The notes beneath the pieces were generated by a model, which was not told the DNA's origin, did no database searches, and saw only the letters and a list, made by a program, of their open reading frames with translations. Shown here piece by piece: positions 1-11,527 of a stretch of DNA of 64,000 nucleotides (the first letter of the stretch is position 1; each line of letters begins with the position of its first letter). The position numbers and the translations under genes are program-made. The DNA comes from Utricularia gibba (taxonomy: Eukaryota > Streptophyta > Magnoliopsida > Lamiales > Lentibulariaceae): contig NEEC01000015.1 of the NCBI GenBank assembly GCA_002189035.1, positions 1,116,001-1,180,000 on the forward strand. Reading direction: 5' to 3'.

Positions 1-1920
1 ATCTGACTTATGATGCAGGAATCAAAGTTTACAACACTGAAGAAAAGGAACTGATCATGGAACTGGGCTTGAAGTGGGCAGCCAATCCTAATATCTTAGT
101 TGCTGCCAAGGCATTCGGCCTAAAAGCCACCGTTCAGGTACTCACTGTCCCAGATTCTTGTCGAAGTCAGAAACCACTTTTCGTCCTTTTCCTTTGCTCC
201 TTCGTTGAATACCTAGCACTGAACTGATGCATGGTTTCGAGTACTTTTTTCAGGTGGTTGATTTGCAAGTGTTTGCTTCTCCACGTATCACGCTAAAGCC
301 TCTAGTCTCTAGCTTCCCCTGTTTCGCCAATATCCATGTATCTCTTATGCAAAGGGTGAGTGAACGTTCTGTATATCTTTTCTGAAAACCAAAATCCCAT
401 ATCGAAATCTATTATACATCATTTATCTTGGGAATGGCTTTCTTCATTTCATCTTCTCTCATGTAGCCCCATGTGGACTTCGGTGTTAAGCTGCTAGGTG
501 CTGATGCGATGTCAGTTCCTGGGGTTTACAGATTTGTGCAGGTGATTCTAAATAGCCGTTGCACATTCTCGATAATGAAATCTATAGCTTCAATCGTTAT
601 TTTGCATTGTCTGTTCACCAGGAAACCATAAAAGATCAGGTTGCAAACATGTATCTATGGCCAAAAAGACTTGAAGTTCAAGTACTGGATCCATCACAGT
701 AAGTTCTTTACAGAGCTTTCTTTACTCGATGAAGAAAGCATGTGTTGCGTTTCTGATCAAGTTTTTGGGTTATCTTTGGCTCAGGGCGATGAAGAAACCA
801 GTCGGGCTTCTGAATGTCACTGTTGTTAGAGCGACAAAGCTCAAGAAGAAGGATCTTCTGGGAGCATCAGATCCTTATGTGAAGCTGAAGATGAGCGACG
901 ACAAACTCCCGGCCAAGAAAACAAGCATTAAACATAAGAACCTGAATCCGGAATGGAATGAGGAGTTCACCTTCGTCGTCAAGGACCCTGAAACGCAGCT
1001 CCTTGAGTTCTCTGTGTATGACTGGGAGCAGGTTCGTTTTCCACTGATTGATTGCTTCCTTCTTACATTAGAGATGCTGATGCTTTTGTTCCGTTGTTCA
1101 GGTCGGAAACCATGACAAGATGGGATTGAATGTTGTTCCACTCAAGGACTTGACTCCTGAGGAACCAAAAGTCCTCACGCTCGATCTTCTCAAGAACCTG
1201 AATCCAGACGACGTACAAAATGAGAAATCAAGAGGCCAACTTGTACTCGAAGTTAACTACAAACCTTTCAAGGGCGACGAGGTGCCTAGCAACGTGGAAG
1301 ATTCAAATGTTGTCCAAAAAGCTCCAGAAGGAACGCCGGAGGGCGGTGGTTTGCTTGTGATCACTGTCCATGAAGCTCAAGATTTGGAAGGCAAACACCA
1401 TACCAATCCATCTGTGCGGCTACTCTTCCGTGGCGAGGAACGGAAAACAAAGGTGTGGGATTCGTAGATATAACATCATTTCTTGCTCCATGTTTCAGGT
1501 AATGATACATGGCTTCCTGAAATGCAGGTAGTGAAAAAGAACAGGGATCCCAGATGGGAAGAGGAGTTCCAGTTCATGCTCGAGGAACCACCCATAAATG
1601 ACAGAGTCCATGTGGACGTAGTCAGTACTTCCAAGCGAATGGGCTTGCTACACCCCAAGGTACCTACCCAAGTTACACTCACTCGTTTCCTCTGCACAAG
1701 AACACAGTTCCAATGTCAATATCCATCTGCATACCTTGATTCGGGATGGCTGTTTTGCCATTGGCTTGATTGGTGTATTTTGTTATAGGAAACTCTGGGG
1801 TATGTGGATATCTATCTATCAGATGTGGTGACCAACAAACGCATAAACGAGAGGTACCATTTGATCGACTCGAAGAACGGCCGTATTCAGATTGAGATGG
1901 AATGGAGAACCGCATCTTGA
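1..1920 (+). CDS. SYT: Synaptotagmin (SYT1/SYT2-like), 3' part
   Basis: Plant synaptotagmin, an ER-plasma membrane contact-site tether that binds lipids through an SMP domain and Ca2+/phospholipids through two C2 domains. The 5' end (membrane anchor, start of the SMP domain) lies outside the window. Eight exons join in phase: 1-137, 254-355, 467-541, 622-698, 785-1031, 1102-1452, 1528-1659, 1789-1920. The first four encode the end of the SMP domain, including FGLKATVQVVDLQV and DQVANMYLWPK. Exon 5 opens C2A with KKPVGLLNVTVVRA and LLGASDPYVKLKM, and DWEQVGNHDKMG carries the second acidic loop. C2B begins at GGLLVITVHEAQDLEGK. The end, DSKNGRIQIEMEWRTAS, is typical of the SYT1/SYT2 group. I see no frame break. 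SYT1 versus SYT2 cannot be settled by eye. Confidence 0.93.
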
Positions 1921-2426
1921 ACAAGCAACTCTGAACTCTCCCTCTCTTTTTCCCTCTTTAATCTGCAGTTGAAACATAGCAATTGTCATGAAATACCTTT
2001 AAGTATCAGCATCCACCAGTGTAGTTCGCTCCATTTTCCTTCTTGCAGTTTCTGTGTCGACTTAACCAGGCCCTTTGGTACTGGCCCCTGTTTCAACGCT
2101 GGCCAGGTTTGAATTTTAGAACAAACAAATCCCTGTAATGGCTGAGTTCTCCGCACTTTGCAAGCATATTCATTGGTGTCACTGATGAGAATCTTGACGA
2201 TCAATGATATTAGGGTAGAGCTTAAACAAAGCATTTATCTTGGATCACAGGAACTGGGATTTGATAAGCAAGCAGAAGATTGCGCATTTTTCTTTACATA
2301 TTGTGTTTTGATGGGGAAAAAAGAAGTGAAGCACGGTCTGAAGTTCATGCAACGAATTCGATCTCACAACCGATTCTGTTTTCCACAATTGGAGTTCAAA
2401 TCCACGGAATTCCAGTATGGGATGAT
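1921..2426. other. Convergent 3' spacer
   Basis: Short spacer between the synaptotagmin stop (+) and the small membrane-protein stop (-). It should hold both 3' UTRs. The open frames here have no protein-like composition and no recognisable domain. Confidence 0.6.
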
Positions 2427-2738
2427 TCAGTGACGTCGCTGAGGGAGATGGAATTGGACCTGAGAAGCCGACGAATTGACGGCCACGCCGTGCCAGCAGA
2501 TTCCACCGCGGCAAATCTCGTAGCCTTGATCCCGAGGTGAGATTGCTCTCGTTGCCTTGCGTGAGAGATCCCAGCTGATGCTGGCTATCAATATCACAGC
2601 CACCACCGCCGTAGACAGAAAGAGCACGCAGGCACCGCTGAAGCTCCTCCCCACCGCCAGACCGTACGCCTTAGTGGCGGCAATAACCACCAAGTAAAGC
2701 GTTATCAAATTCCCCACCACCGTATCGGAAATCGCCAT
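2427..2738 (-). CDS. Small conserved plant membrane protein, unknown function
   Basis: Single-exon protein of 103 residues starting MAISDTVVGNLITLYL. Two hydrophobic helices are visible, at about residues 8-28 and 36-55, separated by the short loop GLAVGRSFSG. A basic stretch (DLSRKATRAIS) follows, then a Cys-containing tail (EICRGGICWHGVAV) ending in a basic segment. I recall this layout from short uncharacterised transmembrane proteins in many land plants, but I know no function for it. The compact second helix and the CxxGxCW tail argue for a real gene rather than a chance frame. It is transcribed away from the unassigned 2.7-3.7 kb region. Confidence 0.72.
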   Translation of the reverse strand: MAISDTVVGNLITLYLVVIAATKAYGLAVGRSFSGACVLFLSTAVVAVILIASISWDLSRKATRAISPRDQGYEICRGGICWHGVAVNSSASQVQFHLPQRRH

Positions 2739-3711
2739 CGGAAAATGAAATTTCTAGGGCTTGGGGAAACCGACAAGTTCTATGAATGTACATCATGAAC
2801 CGTGTCACATCCTTGTGAACTGTTACACCCTATCAGGAACTAACACGTGGCACACAGCAGTTTCGATCTTCAGCGTTGGAACTAAGATTCAAGTATGTGA
2901 AGTAGTGTTATTTGCTTCTTTTGGCGTTGTGGGTATGCTTTGTTCTTCCTGATACACGTGCGCAAGAACGATTTGTGGTTGGATTTACAGAAACTTCGTG
3001 GGATTTGTAGGTTTCTGATGGTGATGATATGCGCATTATTGTTGATATAGATCGGTGTAATGGTTTTAACTTTTCTGATGCAGAGTTTGAATAGCATGAA
3101 GGCTTCAATCATTGGTTCGTATTGCATTTGTTCCTGGATACACGAGCTCAGACTTGGATTCGGAGTAGCAGCAGTAGTAAAACGCCATGTGGTAAGTATC
3201 TTGTGATTCTTTACTTGCAACAAATCTACTATCCTTAGACATTGCCATCGCAGATTCGAAGGACTTCATTAGGTGAATCAATAGTTCATTGAAGAACGCC
3301 CTCAGCATCAAACCTGGTGGGACAGTCAGTCAAGGAGAAGATGATCGAAGAAGCTGAGAATGAAGACATTCAGTAATCTTATTATAGCAGATCAGATGAT
3401 GGCACTCTTGTGCCTCTCCTGGGATTTGACATGAATTCTATGTGGATATGTTCATTAACCTGCTGGGGTTTATGTTTATGTTTGCGTTTGACTGTAGCAG
3501 TTGCCAGAGAAAAGCAACTGATTCTTCTAATGCCAATTGTAATTGGAGGAATGCTGAATGCTGGAAGCTACTATTTTAATCCTTGTCTTAATTCCTTCAC
3601 TTTTATTGTTCTGAGATTCACATCACACATTATCACATCGCACAACACTTTTTGAAATGGCACAGTATCGAACAAGTTTCAGGTAATGAGGGTGAAAATC
3701 CAGCCTCACTT
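2739..3711. other. Unassigned spacer with possible non-coding exons
   Basis: About 1 kb between the small membrane-protein start and the F3H stop. I could not assemble a convincing protein. On the plus strand there are well-formed splice signals (acceptor near 3084, donor GTAAGT near 3192, acceptor near 3253), and a short open tail ends at 3373-3375. Frames do not connect through them, so a non-coding transcript or UTR is as likely as a gene. Confidence 0.35.
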
Positions 3712-5084
3712 TCAGGCTGCAACTTCTTCAATGCCTTTGCAGGGGTTGATATCAAAGTTCGCCGGTTTCTCCTTGTCTTCTTGTTGCTGGAGTTTGTTTT
3801 CCTTGGCCAATTTCCTAAGTCTTGCAAGCTCCAGATCTGTGCTCATTTTCCTTCTGTACATCTCAGTGTAGCTCATCGCCTCATCCATTATCGATTTTTC
3901 CCCTTTTCTGATCCTCAGAGGGTAGACAATGGCCTCTGGTGCCGGATTCTGGAAAGTCGCAATCGACAGCCTGCTGCAGTTGGAGTTCACCACTGCCTGA
4001 TGGTCCGCATTCTTGAATCTCCCATTGCTCAGATACTGCTTACAATAGAATCAGTGATGAAGCTAGAGTAACATGCTTATGCATCAAGTCTGCATAAAAC
4101 AGAGCTTGCCTATGGCTATGGCCGTGCTACTACTACAGAGTTGTTTCTTGCACAGTGAAAAAATAGCGTATAAGTTGCAATAAACGCTGCAAAACTTACA
4201 TGGCCGTGGTCACCAAGGTTGACGACAAGAGCTCCTTCAATGGGCTGGACGGTGATCCAGTTCCGGCCACCGTCCTTGGTGGCCTGCAGGCCGCCCACCT
4301 GATCTTGAAGAAGAAGTGTGATGGTTCCAGGATCGGTGTGTCTCTTCAGGCCAAGGGTGAGGTTCGGCTGAGGGCATTTTGGATAGTAGTTTACCACCAC
4401 TTTCTGGTCCATCTCCACGCAGGCCTTCGATATGGCGTCCCGAGGCAGATCCATTGCCTCGGCCAAAACCTCAAGCAATTTGGCTCCCAGTTCCATAACA
4501 GCGTCACTGTAAGCCTTCGCCGCCTCCCGCCAGCCGGCCGGATGCTCAGGCCACAGTGAATAGTCCCGAGAGTGGATCGGATAGGTGAAGAAGGTAAAGA
4601 TCTCTCGCCAGTTCTCAACTGCCTCACCCTTCAAAATTTCCGATTCATCAGAACATGTGCAAAACACAGTCAAATCTGCGCAGTAACAGGAACGCATATT
4701 TACCTTGAGATGGCTGGAGACGATGAAACCACCCTTCTTGCCGCTAGACATGTCGAATCGGAGCTTCTCCTCGACCGGCAAATCAAAAAACTCCTGCGCC
4801 AAGCGAGTCATCTCTCGCATCACCTTCAAATCAACCCCATGATCAACCACTTGGAAGATACCCCACTCCTCACACGCAGCCGCTACTTTCCGGGACACCT
4901 CGCTCCTACGATTCCCAGTAGTTTCGTCGATTCCGGCCAGCGATATCACCGGAATCTGGTCGCTGAACTCGTCGTAAGCCACTTTAGGCCTCTCCTCCTC
5001 ATCTCTGGTGAAGCTTGGGTCGATGAGACCGGAATCCCTGCGCGAAATCACAGCGAGCAGAGCAGCTGTTCCTGCGGAAGCCAT
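3712..5084 (-). CDS. F3H: Flavanone 3-hydroxylase (naringenin 3-dioxygenase)
   Basis: 2-oxoglutarate/Fe(II) dioxygenase of the flavonoid pathway, converting flavanones such as naringenin to dihydroflavonols in the cytosol. Three exons close in phase 0: 5084-4704 (127 codons), 4628-4200 (143 codons) and 4035-3712 (107 codons plus stop), giving 377 residues, about the family length. Hallmarks: [11 protein letters not shown], then [21 protein letters not shown] and the iron-site RHTDPG, the last iron histidine in [11 protein letters not shown], and the 2-oxoglutarate-binding [10 protein letters not shown]. The C-terminal [20 protein letters not shown] is characteristic of F3H rather than FLS or ANS. 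The start was chosen at [10 protein letters not shown]; the open frame extends 19 codons upstream but lacks family similarity. A TATATA motif near 5133-5140 would imply a very short leader. Confidence 0.95.
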
Positions 5085-5437
5085 GGCTAGCCTTATTCCG
5101 GACACGGCATGGCCGCATTGGTAGGACACGCATATATACACCCTCGCCGCGTCCGACCTTCATCCTACTCACCTTTCAAATTTCTCTCTTCCTCTCGTGG
5201 CAGCTGTACTGCATCGCATCCCCCGACACGAGCTGTAATGCTGCATTCCTATTTTTCGTTTATTTTTAAATTTTTTAAATGTTACATTATCTTTTCTTTT
5301 TTCATTCAAATTAATATTACACAAGACGTTTACGAGAAGAAGAAGAAAAAAAACAAAACGAAGCTTGATTAAAATATTATTATTTTTGAAAAAACCATAT
5401 TATTATTATTATTGTTACTGTTATTACTATATTATTA

Positions 5438-5480
<43 letters not shown>

Positions 5481-5717
5481 TGATGGGAGGTTGACTGTGG
5501 GAAGTAGGGGACGTGCGTGCAACCCAGCCGGGGTTGGGGTTGAGGGCTGACCCGTCTGCACTCACCTGAACAAACCTTCCCTAACGGGAACAACCGACGC
5601 TGCTTTCCAAACCCGACCCGACCAACGGTTTCACCCACCGCCCACAGAAACCGTTCAGTATAATCAGACGTTTCCGTTGGTCAAAAGTCAATATTATTTT
5701 TAAAATTATTTTTAAAA
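5085..5717. promoter_or_regulatory. F3H upstream region
   Basis: Upstream of F3H on the minus strand. A TATATA run lies at about 5133-5140, roughly 50 bases before the ATG. It is followed by a CT-rich and AT-rich stretch, the ATT microsatellite at about 5398-5480, and a block containing ACGTG at 5511-5515. These assignments rest on position and motif only. Confidence 0.4.
5398..5480. repeat. (ATT)n microsatellite
   Basis: About 80 bases of ATT/TAT trinucleotide repeat. It is interrupted in its first 40 bases (GTTACTGTT, TATATT) and perfect over about the last 40. The open frames called across it are simply poly-Ile/Leu/Tyr translations of the repeat. It sits about 300-400 bases upstream of the F3H start. 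Confidence 0.95.
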
Positions 5718-6540
5718 TTATTTTTTGAGAGATAAATAATCTTGTCTGGCAGACTTGCAATAAGGGTGATGACGATTTTGCTCAGGATTGGAAATGCTGC
5801 CCAGCTTTTCGTTTGAGAGTCTTGAGATCCCTTTTCTTTTTTGCTCTGATTCCTGTTGGATCGTGGCATGGCCAGCTGCCCACCTTTCCTTTGAGGCTTC
5901 CAATTCTTGAATTCTGCCCTTGAGTAGAGATATCTCTTCATTTGCCTGTTTGAATTCACGATCTTTCTTCTTCATTCAAGAAAAAACATAATTCAGTTAT
6001 TTAACACAAACAACATACTGGTGTAGCAAAATGTCGTCCAAGTCACCATCTGCACACTCTACAATTCAAAATGAAGATGCTTTGGTGAAAAGGAAATGAA
6101 GCTGAACGCACAACTGCATTTGCAGTCAGCTGTTATTGAGTATTACTCGTATACCCACAACTGTTTTCAAAGAGTCCTCCGGCCCTCTGTAAAATCACGA
6201 CACACCATGACATGCATCTTCCCATCTACCAACAGAATGAACAAATGCCGCTTCTATAGCTGAGACTTTGGTGCACGATGTCATTGATAAATTCTGCCAA
6301 TCCAAGGTAAAAAAATACATGAAAACGCTTTACCATGAACAGAGACGCTTTTACCTCTTTTACAGCGAGCAATAACTCATTTTTCGATGCTACAACTTTC
6401 TTTTCCATTTTCATCTGCCAAAGAAAGTTAAAAACCCCCATTCCCGAAAAAACATCAGAACTTAACGCGAAAAGGGTTTACCTTACAAACCACTCCGTTC
6501 AAATATTTAATCTTATCTTCAAGCATTTTCCTCCCTTTAT
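5718..6540 (-). CDS. Small coiled-coil protein, family not recognised
   Basis: Three exons on the minus strand join in phase: an exon ending at 6482 (…LEDKIKYLNGVVCK), 6414-6355 (MKMEKKVVASKNELLLAVKE) and about 5966-5718, stop at 5718-5720. The conceptual protein is strongly charged and heptad-like through EEISLLKGRIQELEASKERW, then continues into a Gln/Ser/Lys-rich tail. The start is uncertain. The frame is open upstream to a splice acceptor at 6634-6635, so a further 5' exon may exist. An internal ATG within GRKMLEDK (about 6527-6529) would give about 120 residues. It looks like a fragment of a structural coiled-coil family, but I cannot name one, and it could be a truncated gene. Confidence 0.45.
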
Positions 6541-6739
6541 CCAGATCCTTCGTGCTGCCAATGCATTGAAAATCTTCCCACAATACTTCTCCCGATCGCC
6601 TGATCCGCCGGTGGGCTTTCGTGTAACCATCTCCTAGATCCAAAAAAATTGACTTCCAAAATAACAATAATGATCCACGCAAATTATTCAGTAGAAATCT
6701 TACAGAAACACTCGTGAAGAAGACGAAGAAAGGGCACAA

Positions 6740-7529
6740 GAACTGCAGGGGAGACAGAGAACAAGAACGTGAACGTTATACATTGGGACCCACCGGTGGG
6801 CTTCGCCTTTTCCGTACAGAATACATGGGCTTTTAAATTGAGACTAATGTCACACTATTGGGCCGCTAGACGCCGGATCAAATACTAAATCATTTATCTT
6901 ATTTTAAAAAATAAATTTATTCTTATTTTTAAGTATACTTATAACATTTATCTTATTAAATATTTTCTTAAAAATATTTTTTAAAAAAGAAAAATCAAAT
7001 AGAGTCTAAATTTATCATAAATTAATTTGAGATTGTTTTCATTTCTTTTTTAACCCAAAATTCCTTTGAGTCTCATAAAATAAATAAATTACTATATTAT
7101 TATTATTGTTTATTTCTCATTATAAATATAATAAAACTTGATTATTAGGTATTTCTTTGATTTTTCTTCTTCAAAATGACTTTTTGAGAAATATTTCAAT
7201 AAAATAAAATTTTATGATATATTTGAAACAGTTTTTTTTCTGAAAAAAATACTTTAAATACATAAACAAACTTCTATTTAAAAAAAGTATAAATCTAAAA
7301 TTGCTATAAATAGCTATAAGTACATGTGGACCGACTTTATTTCTAGTTTTAAAAAGAGCACAAATAAAGGTAAAAATGTGAAATTGATTAAACGAATGTG
7401 GAAGTGACACGTGTACAGAGTTTATTTCTTTTATTTTATTCACAACATTTCTAGTTTCCCAAAATAGCTATAAATACACGTTGAAGTTGAAAACTTTCCA
7501 CGGTACAACTTGATTTCAACTTTGTCTCG
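6740..7529. other. AT-rich divergent spacer with ATL promoter
   Basis: Very AT-rich spacer between the coiled-coil gene (-) and the ATL gene (+). No gene is visible. TATAAATA at 7469-7476, about 55 bases before the ATL ATG, is a good TATA box. CACGTG lies at 7409-7414, and a second GCTATAAATAG sits near 7302-7312. Confidence 0.55.
7469..7476 (+). promoter_or_regulatory. TATA box of the ATL RING-H2 gene
   Basis: TATAAATA placed 54-61 bases upstream of the ATG at 7530, a normal distance for a short-leader plant gene. Confidence 0.6.
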
Positions 7530-8090
7530 ATGCCTTTCCTCGGATCACGTCGGCTCGGCGACGGCGGCCTACTGTCTCCGTCTCCATTACGGTCGCCGCC
7601 GCCGCCCCTAGAAAACGTCGATTACGACTTCGCTTTAATCCTCGCCTCTCTTCTCTGTGTCGTGATCGGCGTGCTCGGGCTGGTGGCGTTCGCCAGGAGC
7701 TCGTGGATCCGCAGCATCGCCGGCGCCAGTTCGGAGCCAGCTTCGAGCTCATCGTCAAATCGAGGGCTAAAGAAAAAGGTACTCGAAGCGCTGCCGAAGA
7801 ACACCTTCGGCGACGACAAAGAGCAAGCGGAGAAGCTGTCGGAGTGCGCGATTTGCTTGTCGGAGTTCACCGCCGGCGATCAGATCCGTGTGTTGCCGCT
7901 ATGCGGTCATGGTTTTCACGTGGTGTGCGTCGACACGTGGCTCGGAGTTCACTCGTCCTGTCCCTCCTGCAGACGGAACCCGGTGCCGGCGGCGTATCAC
8001 AAATGCGTACAGTTACCCCCTGTCGCCTGTCCCGGCGGCGCCTCAACGCCGCCGGAAAGAACTCATAATTTTGAAACGTTTTTACCGTGA
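7530..8090 (+). CDS. ATL-type RING-H2 E3 ubiquitin ligase
   Basis: Intronless 186-residue protein with the ATL family layout: a Pro-rich N-terminus, one transmembrane helix (about residues 33-55, FALILASLLCVVIGVLGLVAF), the GLD-like motif GLKKKVLEALP, then a RING-H2 finger. The finger reads CAICLSEF…VLPLCGHGFHVVCVDTWL…SCPSCR, with all eight zinc ligands (C-C, C-H-H-C, C-C). ATL proteins are membrane-anchored E3 ligases that transfer ubiquitin with an E2; many respond rapidly to elicitors or stress. The size is closest to the ATL8/ATL80 group. Single exon is normal for the family. Confidence 0.9.
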   Translation: MPFLGSRRLGDGGLLSPSPLRSPPPPLENVDYDFALILASLLCVVIGVLGLVAFARSSWIRSIAGASSEPASSSSSNRGLKKKVLEALPKNTFGDDKEQAEKLSECAICLSEFTAGDQIRVLPLCGHGFHVVCVDTWLGVHSSCPSCRRNPVPAAYHKCVQLPPVACPGGASTPPERTHNFETFLP

Positions 8091-9644
8091 ACTAAGATAA
8101 AATCTGGAGTAAAATTTTACTTCATCCCCCATTCCTTGAAACCCTGTGTAATATATTAATTTGTATATGAAGTTAATGAATTTATTTCATAATAAATAAT
8201 AACCAATTTTTTTATTTTCATAAAAAAACGATTCTAGACAACATAATTATGTAATTTCAAATATACCCACAGTTTGCTTTACTAATTTCACCAATGAGTT
8301 GTGTGTAATTGGGAAAATTAACCTATCAAGTGGCTCTATGCATCATCTCTAGTTGGCCTAGAGATATTTGTACAATGTGGAGGATATTTAATGACGAATC
8401 CAAATATCTTCCCAAGTGATTTATTAGGGTTGACTTTAAGCTTAATCACCCTTCGCTTTTTTTTAAAAAAACATTTTTTTCATCAAATGAAACAATTTAT
8501 GTTTTAAAAAATAGATCATTTTTAAGACAATATTTTATTAAAATTTTTTATCAAAAATCCTTCTTACAAGGATAACACAAGGTTGATGGGAGATTTGGGT
8601 AAAGTGCAGCCGGTCGGGAAATTTAAGTTTGTCTTAAAGAGTTTAGGTGAAAATGTGGTACCATAATTGATGATGCCCATTGGTAGCAATAAACCCAGCC
8701 GCCTTCTTCACTTATGTCAAGCCCAGCTCACACACACACAGTTTCAATATTTTTTTTAATTAAAAACAATTTAAATTTTTACATATTCAAGATATCATTG
8801 GTGGGTATTAGACATGGTATTATAAATTTTTACCTTATTTTATAAAATATAAAGTCACAGTGATCATTTTTTTAATTGATCACGTTTATTATTATGTCTT
8901 TTTAACACACAGTAACATTTCTTGTTGTATCAATTATGAACATAGATTGTACATAATGAGATCAACTACGTGTCTGCTCACGTAATTAGCGTCGGAGGAG
9001 GACAGAGGTTTTAATGCAATTAACTAAGTAATAATTATTACATGGAATAATTGTATTTTTATAATATTTGGTAATAATAATCCTTTATCTACCAACTTCA
9101 ATGGCCTGTAAATACTAGCCATGACATGTAACGCTCCCCCTACCCAATTTAAAGATATTTTCAATGAAATACCACATATAATTAATATCTTTATATTATT
9201 TATTCTTAGTTTAAACAATTTAATGGATGTCTCTTTTTTTGCTTTTATTACCAGACATTAATATATTTTTTATTGTTTAGAAGTCATTATTACAATCAAA
9301 TGTGCTTTTATTTTTTTTTGCTTCTGTTTAGTCATTTTTTTTTAAAAAAAACGACTATACGAAAAATATTATAAAAAAGGTGAAGAAAATCGAGGAAATA
9401 TACGAAAAAATAGAGTAATTATGAAAAATGACCATCCTGATTTCATATTTGATATATTATGATGAAAATTTGATTATTTTTATAATATAAATTTCAATTT
9501 ATTTTTGTTAATTTTTTAACTGATCCCAAAAACGTAATGTGGGTTATCGGGAGTGGAATGTGCTCAAGTATTACTTGTGGAGATGTACTTCGGATTCATC
9601 GGAGAGCATAGAAGCCCTCGATTTATCCGCAATTTTTTGCAGAG
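8091..9644. other. AT-rich intergenic region
   Basis: About 1.5 kb of AT-rich sequence with poly-A and poly-T runs and a short CA repeat near 8730-8740. There is no open frame of protein-like composition and no recognisable element. The last 100 bases should hold the leader of the next gene. Confidence 0.55.
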
Positions 9645-11194
9645 ATGGCTGCGCTGTCGAACTCCTTGATACCCAAGCACCCAGATCTTCATTTTTCGTA
9701 TGGTGAGTGAGTGTTATTGTGGTTCGTTTGCTACATTATGTATCCATGGTACAGATTTGTTTCTTTTTTGAGTTCTTTTCCTGGAGCTCTGCTTGAGCAC
9801 TTTTAACGGCTTGCAACGGAAAAATATGTTATGGGGATAGGGAGGGGGAATGTTTGGTGTGGGTATTATTGCATGGTGATTGTCTGATGAATTGACAGAT
9901 TGGTGCAATTTCGCTGCCAATTTGATTTCATTTGATGGGTCGTTGCGAACAATATATATGGGTTTTGATTGATCTTGATCTGATCTCCTCAATGAAGATT
10001 GGGCTATTTTCATAACTGGATTTTGAGTGTGTTGTGCTCTAATTAGTTGAGTGGCTTTCGAGAATGAGGAAAAATTTGAATTTGGTTTTCTCCTAGTTTG
10101 GGGAGAAGCTGTAGTTCACAGAATATTCTTTAAGTCGAACCCGCATGCTTATTACCTGTGATGGCATGCTTCTGCTTGTTGATGAGATGTTCATTGACAA
10201 ATCATGTTCTCATCACATAATTAGACATTCGCCAAGGGATTTCCAGTTTTTCATTTGGTTCCAAGGTTTCAAACAAGCCACTATCCAAGAGAACACAACT
10301 CGTCATTCAAGCAAGTTATAGGTACCGTGGCATCTGGTTGGCTGTTGTAGTTAGATGGAAGCCCTGAACAAGTTTTTCCTCTCTCACTCTAGCAAATTGA
10401 GAGCGACCCTGAATATCATGATTTGTTTATGATTTCTGACATAGTGATGATGGAAGATCAAACAGCGGCAGTGCCTTTGTTGGTGGCTTCATTATCGGGG
10501 GACTAGTCATCGGCTCACTTGGTTGCATCTTTGCACCTCAGGTGTATAATGCCTTGCTTGCCATGGAATTCATTTTGATTCTGTTGTATACTCTCTCTTG
10601 GTTAGACTTTCTTTTCCCGTTGTCTCACATTGAAAAAATCAGCTATTACTATTTTGATCTATCCTTCTACAACCTGTTTACAATGGTGCACGGAATCGCA
10701 CCTTGAACCTGGGGTACAAATAGTAGTTCTTTATGTTGAAACATTGGACTCCCTTTTCATAGTACCTGTGCTCGCTTCACAGATAAGCAGAGCTTTAGCT
10801 GGAACTGACAGAAAGGATTTGATGAAAAAGCTGCCCAAATTCATCTACGATGAAGAAAAAGTCCTCGAGGTTAGTGTCTTTCCATCTTTCACAAGTCATC
10901 TGGGCGTAGGTTGTAACTCACTCTCTTAACATGATGTTCTAATCGTTTTTTGTATGGTCATTGAGAAATGCGAAAGCTTGACTATGGTTTACATGAAGAG
11001 AATCATTGATGGCTTTTATTTTTCAGCTGAATGTATAACCAGTGCCCTCTCCTTTGCAGAAACAGCGCAGGAAACTGGCAGAGAAGATCGAACAACTCAA
11101 CTTAGCTATCGATAATGTGTCAACCCAGCTGCGTAGCGAAGAACCCCAAAACGGATCACCAACAGGACCTGAAGACATTCAAGCGCTCATATGA
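9645..11194 (+). CDS. Chloroplast inner-membrane-type small protein
   Basis: Five exons close exactly in phase: 9645-9702, 10225-10321, 10445-10541, 10783-10869, 11060-11194, giving 157 residues. The N-terminus is Ser/Thr/Lys-rich and acid-poor, ending around VIQASYS like a stromal-targeting peptide. A glycine-rich hydrophobic helix follows ([21 protein letters not shown]). Then comes [20 protein letters not shown] and a charged helical tail ([22 protein letters not shown]). I recognise a conserved plant family resembling Arabidopsis At1g42960, described from memory as a chloroplast inner-envelope protein of unknown role. The second exon was found from codon phase: without it the reading frame does not join. 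Confidence 0.82.
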
Positions 11195-11527
11195 TCTCCT
11201 GTCTGTCCTCATCTAATGCAACTCTTCTAGTCTTGGACTTGTGCTCATCTGCTTTTCAGTCCTTGGACCTTTTCTCCAGATTTCCTTCCCCACTAAAGTT
11301 GACAACGGGAGCGTTTGAGTTGCTCTCATGACTGAGACTCGAATTTGTGGAGAGTGATTTCACAATGGCTTCACATCACTTCAATTGTCTTAAATATATC
11401 ACTAGGAACTGAAAATCAGTCTACCACAAGAAAATACAGACGAGAAAACACCAAAACGGATATTGGGCCGCTACTTTTGCTTCCATACACTCAGCTTCAG
11501 CATAACTGATGCCAGGCATCTTCCCAC
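11195..11527. other. Convergent 3' spacer
   Basis: Only 333 bases separate the chloroplast-protein stop from the U-box gene stop on the other strand. It should contain both 3' UTRs, possibly overlapping. No other gene is seen. Confidence 0.55.

Noticed and set aside
5365..5640. Open frames of poly-Ile, Leu and Tyr
   Set aside because: Translations of the ATT microsatellite.
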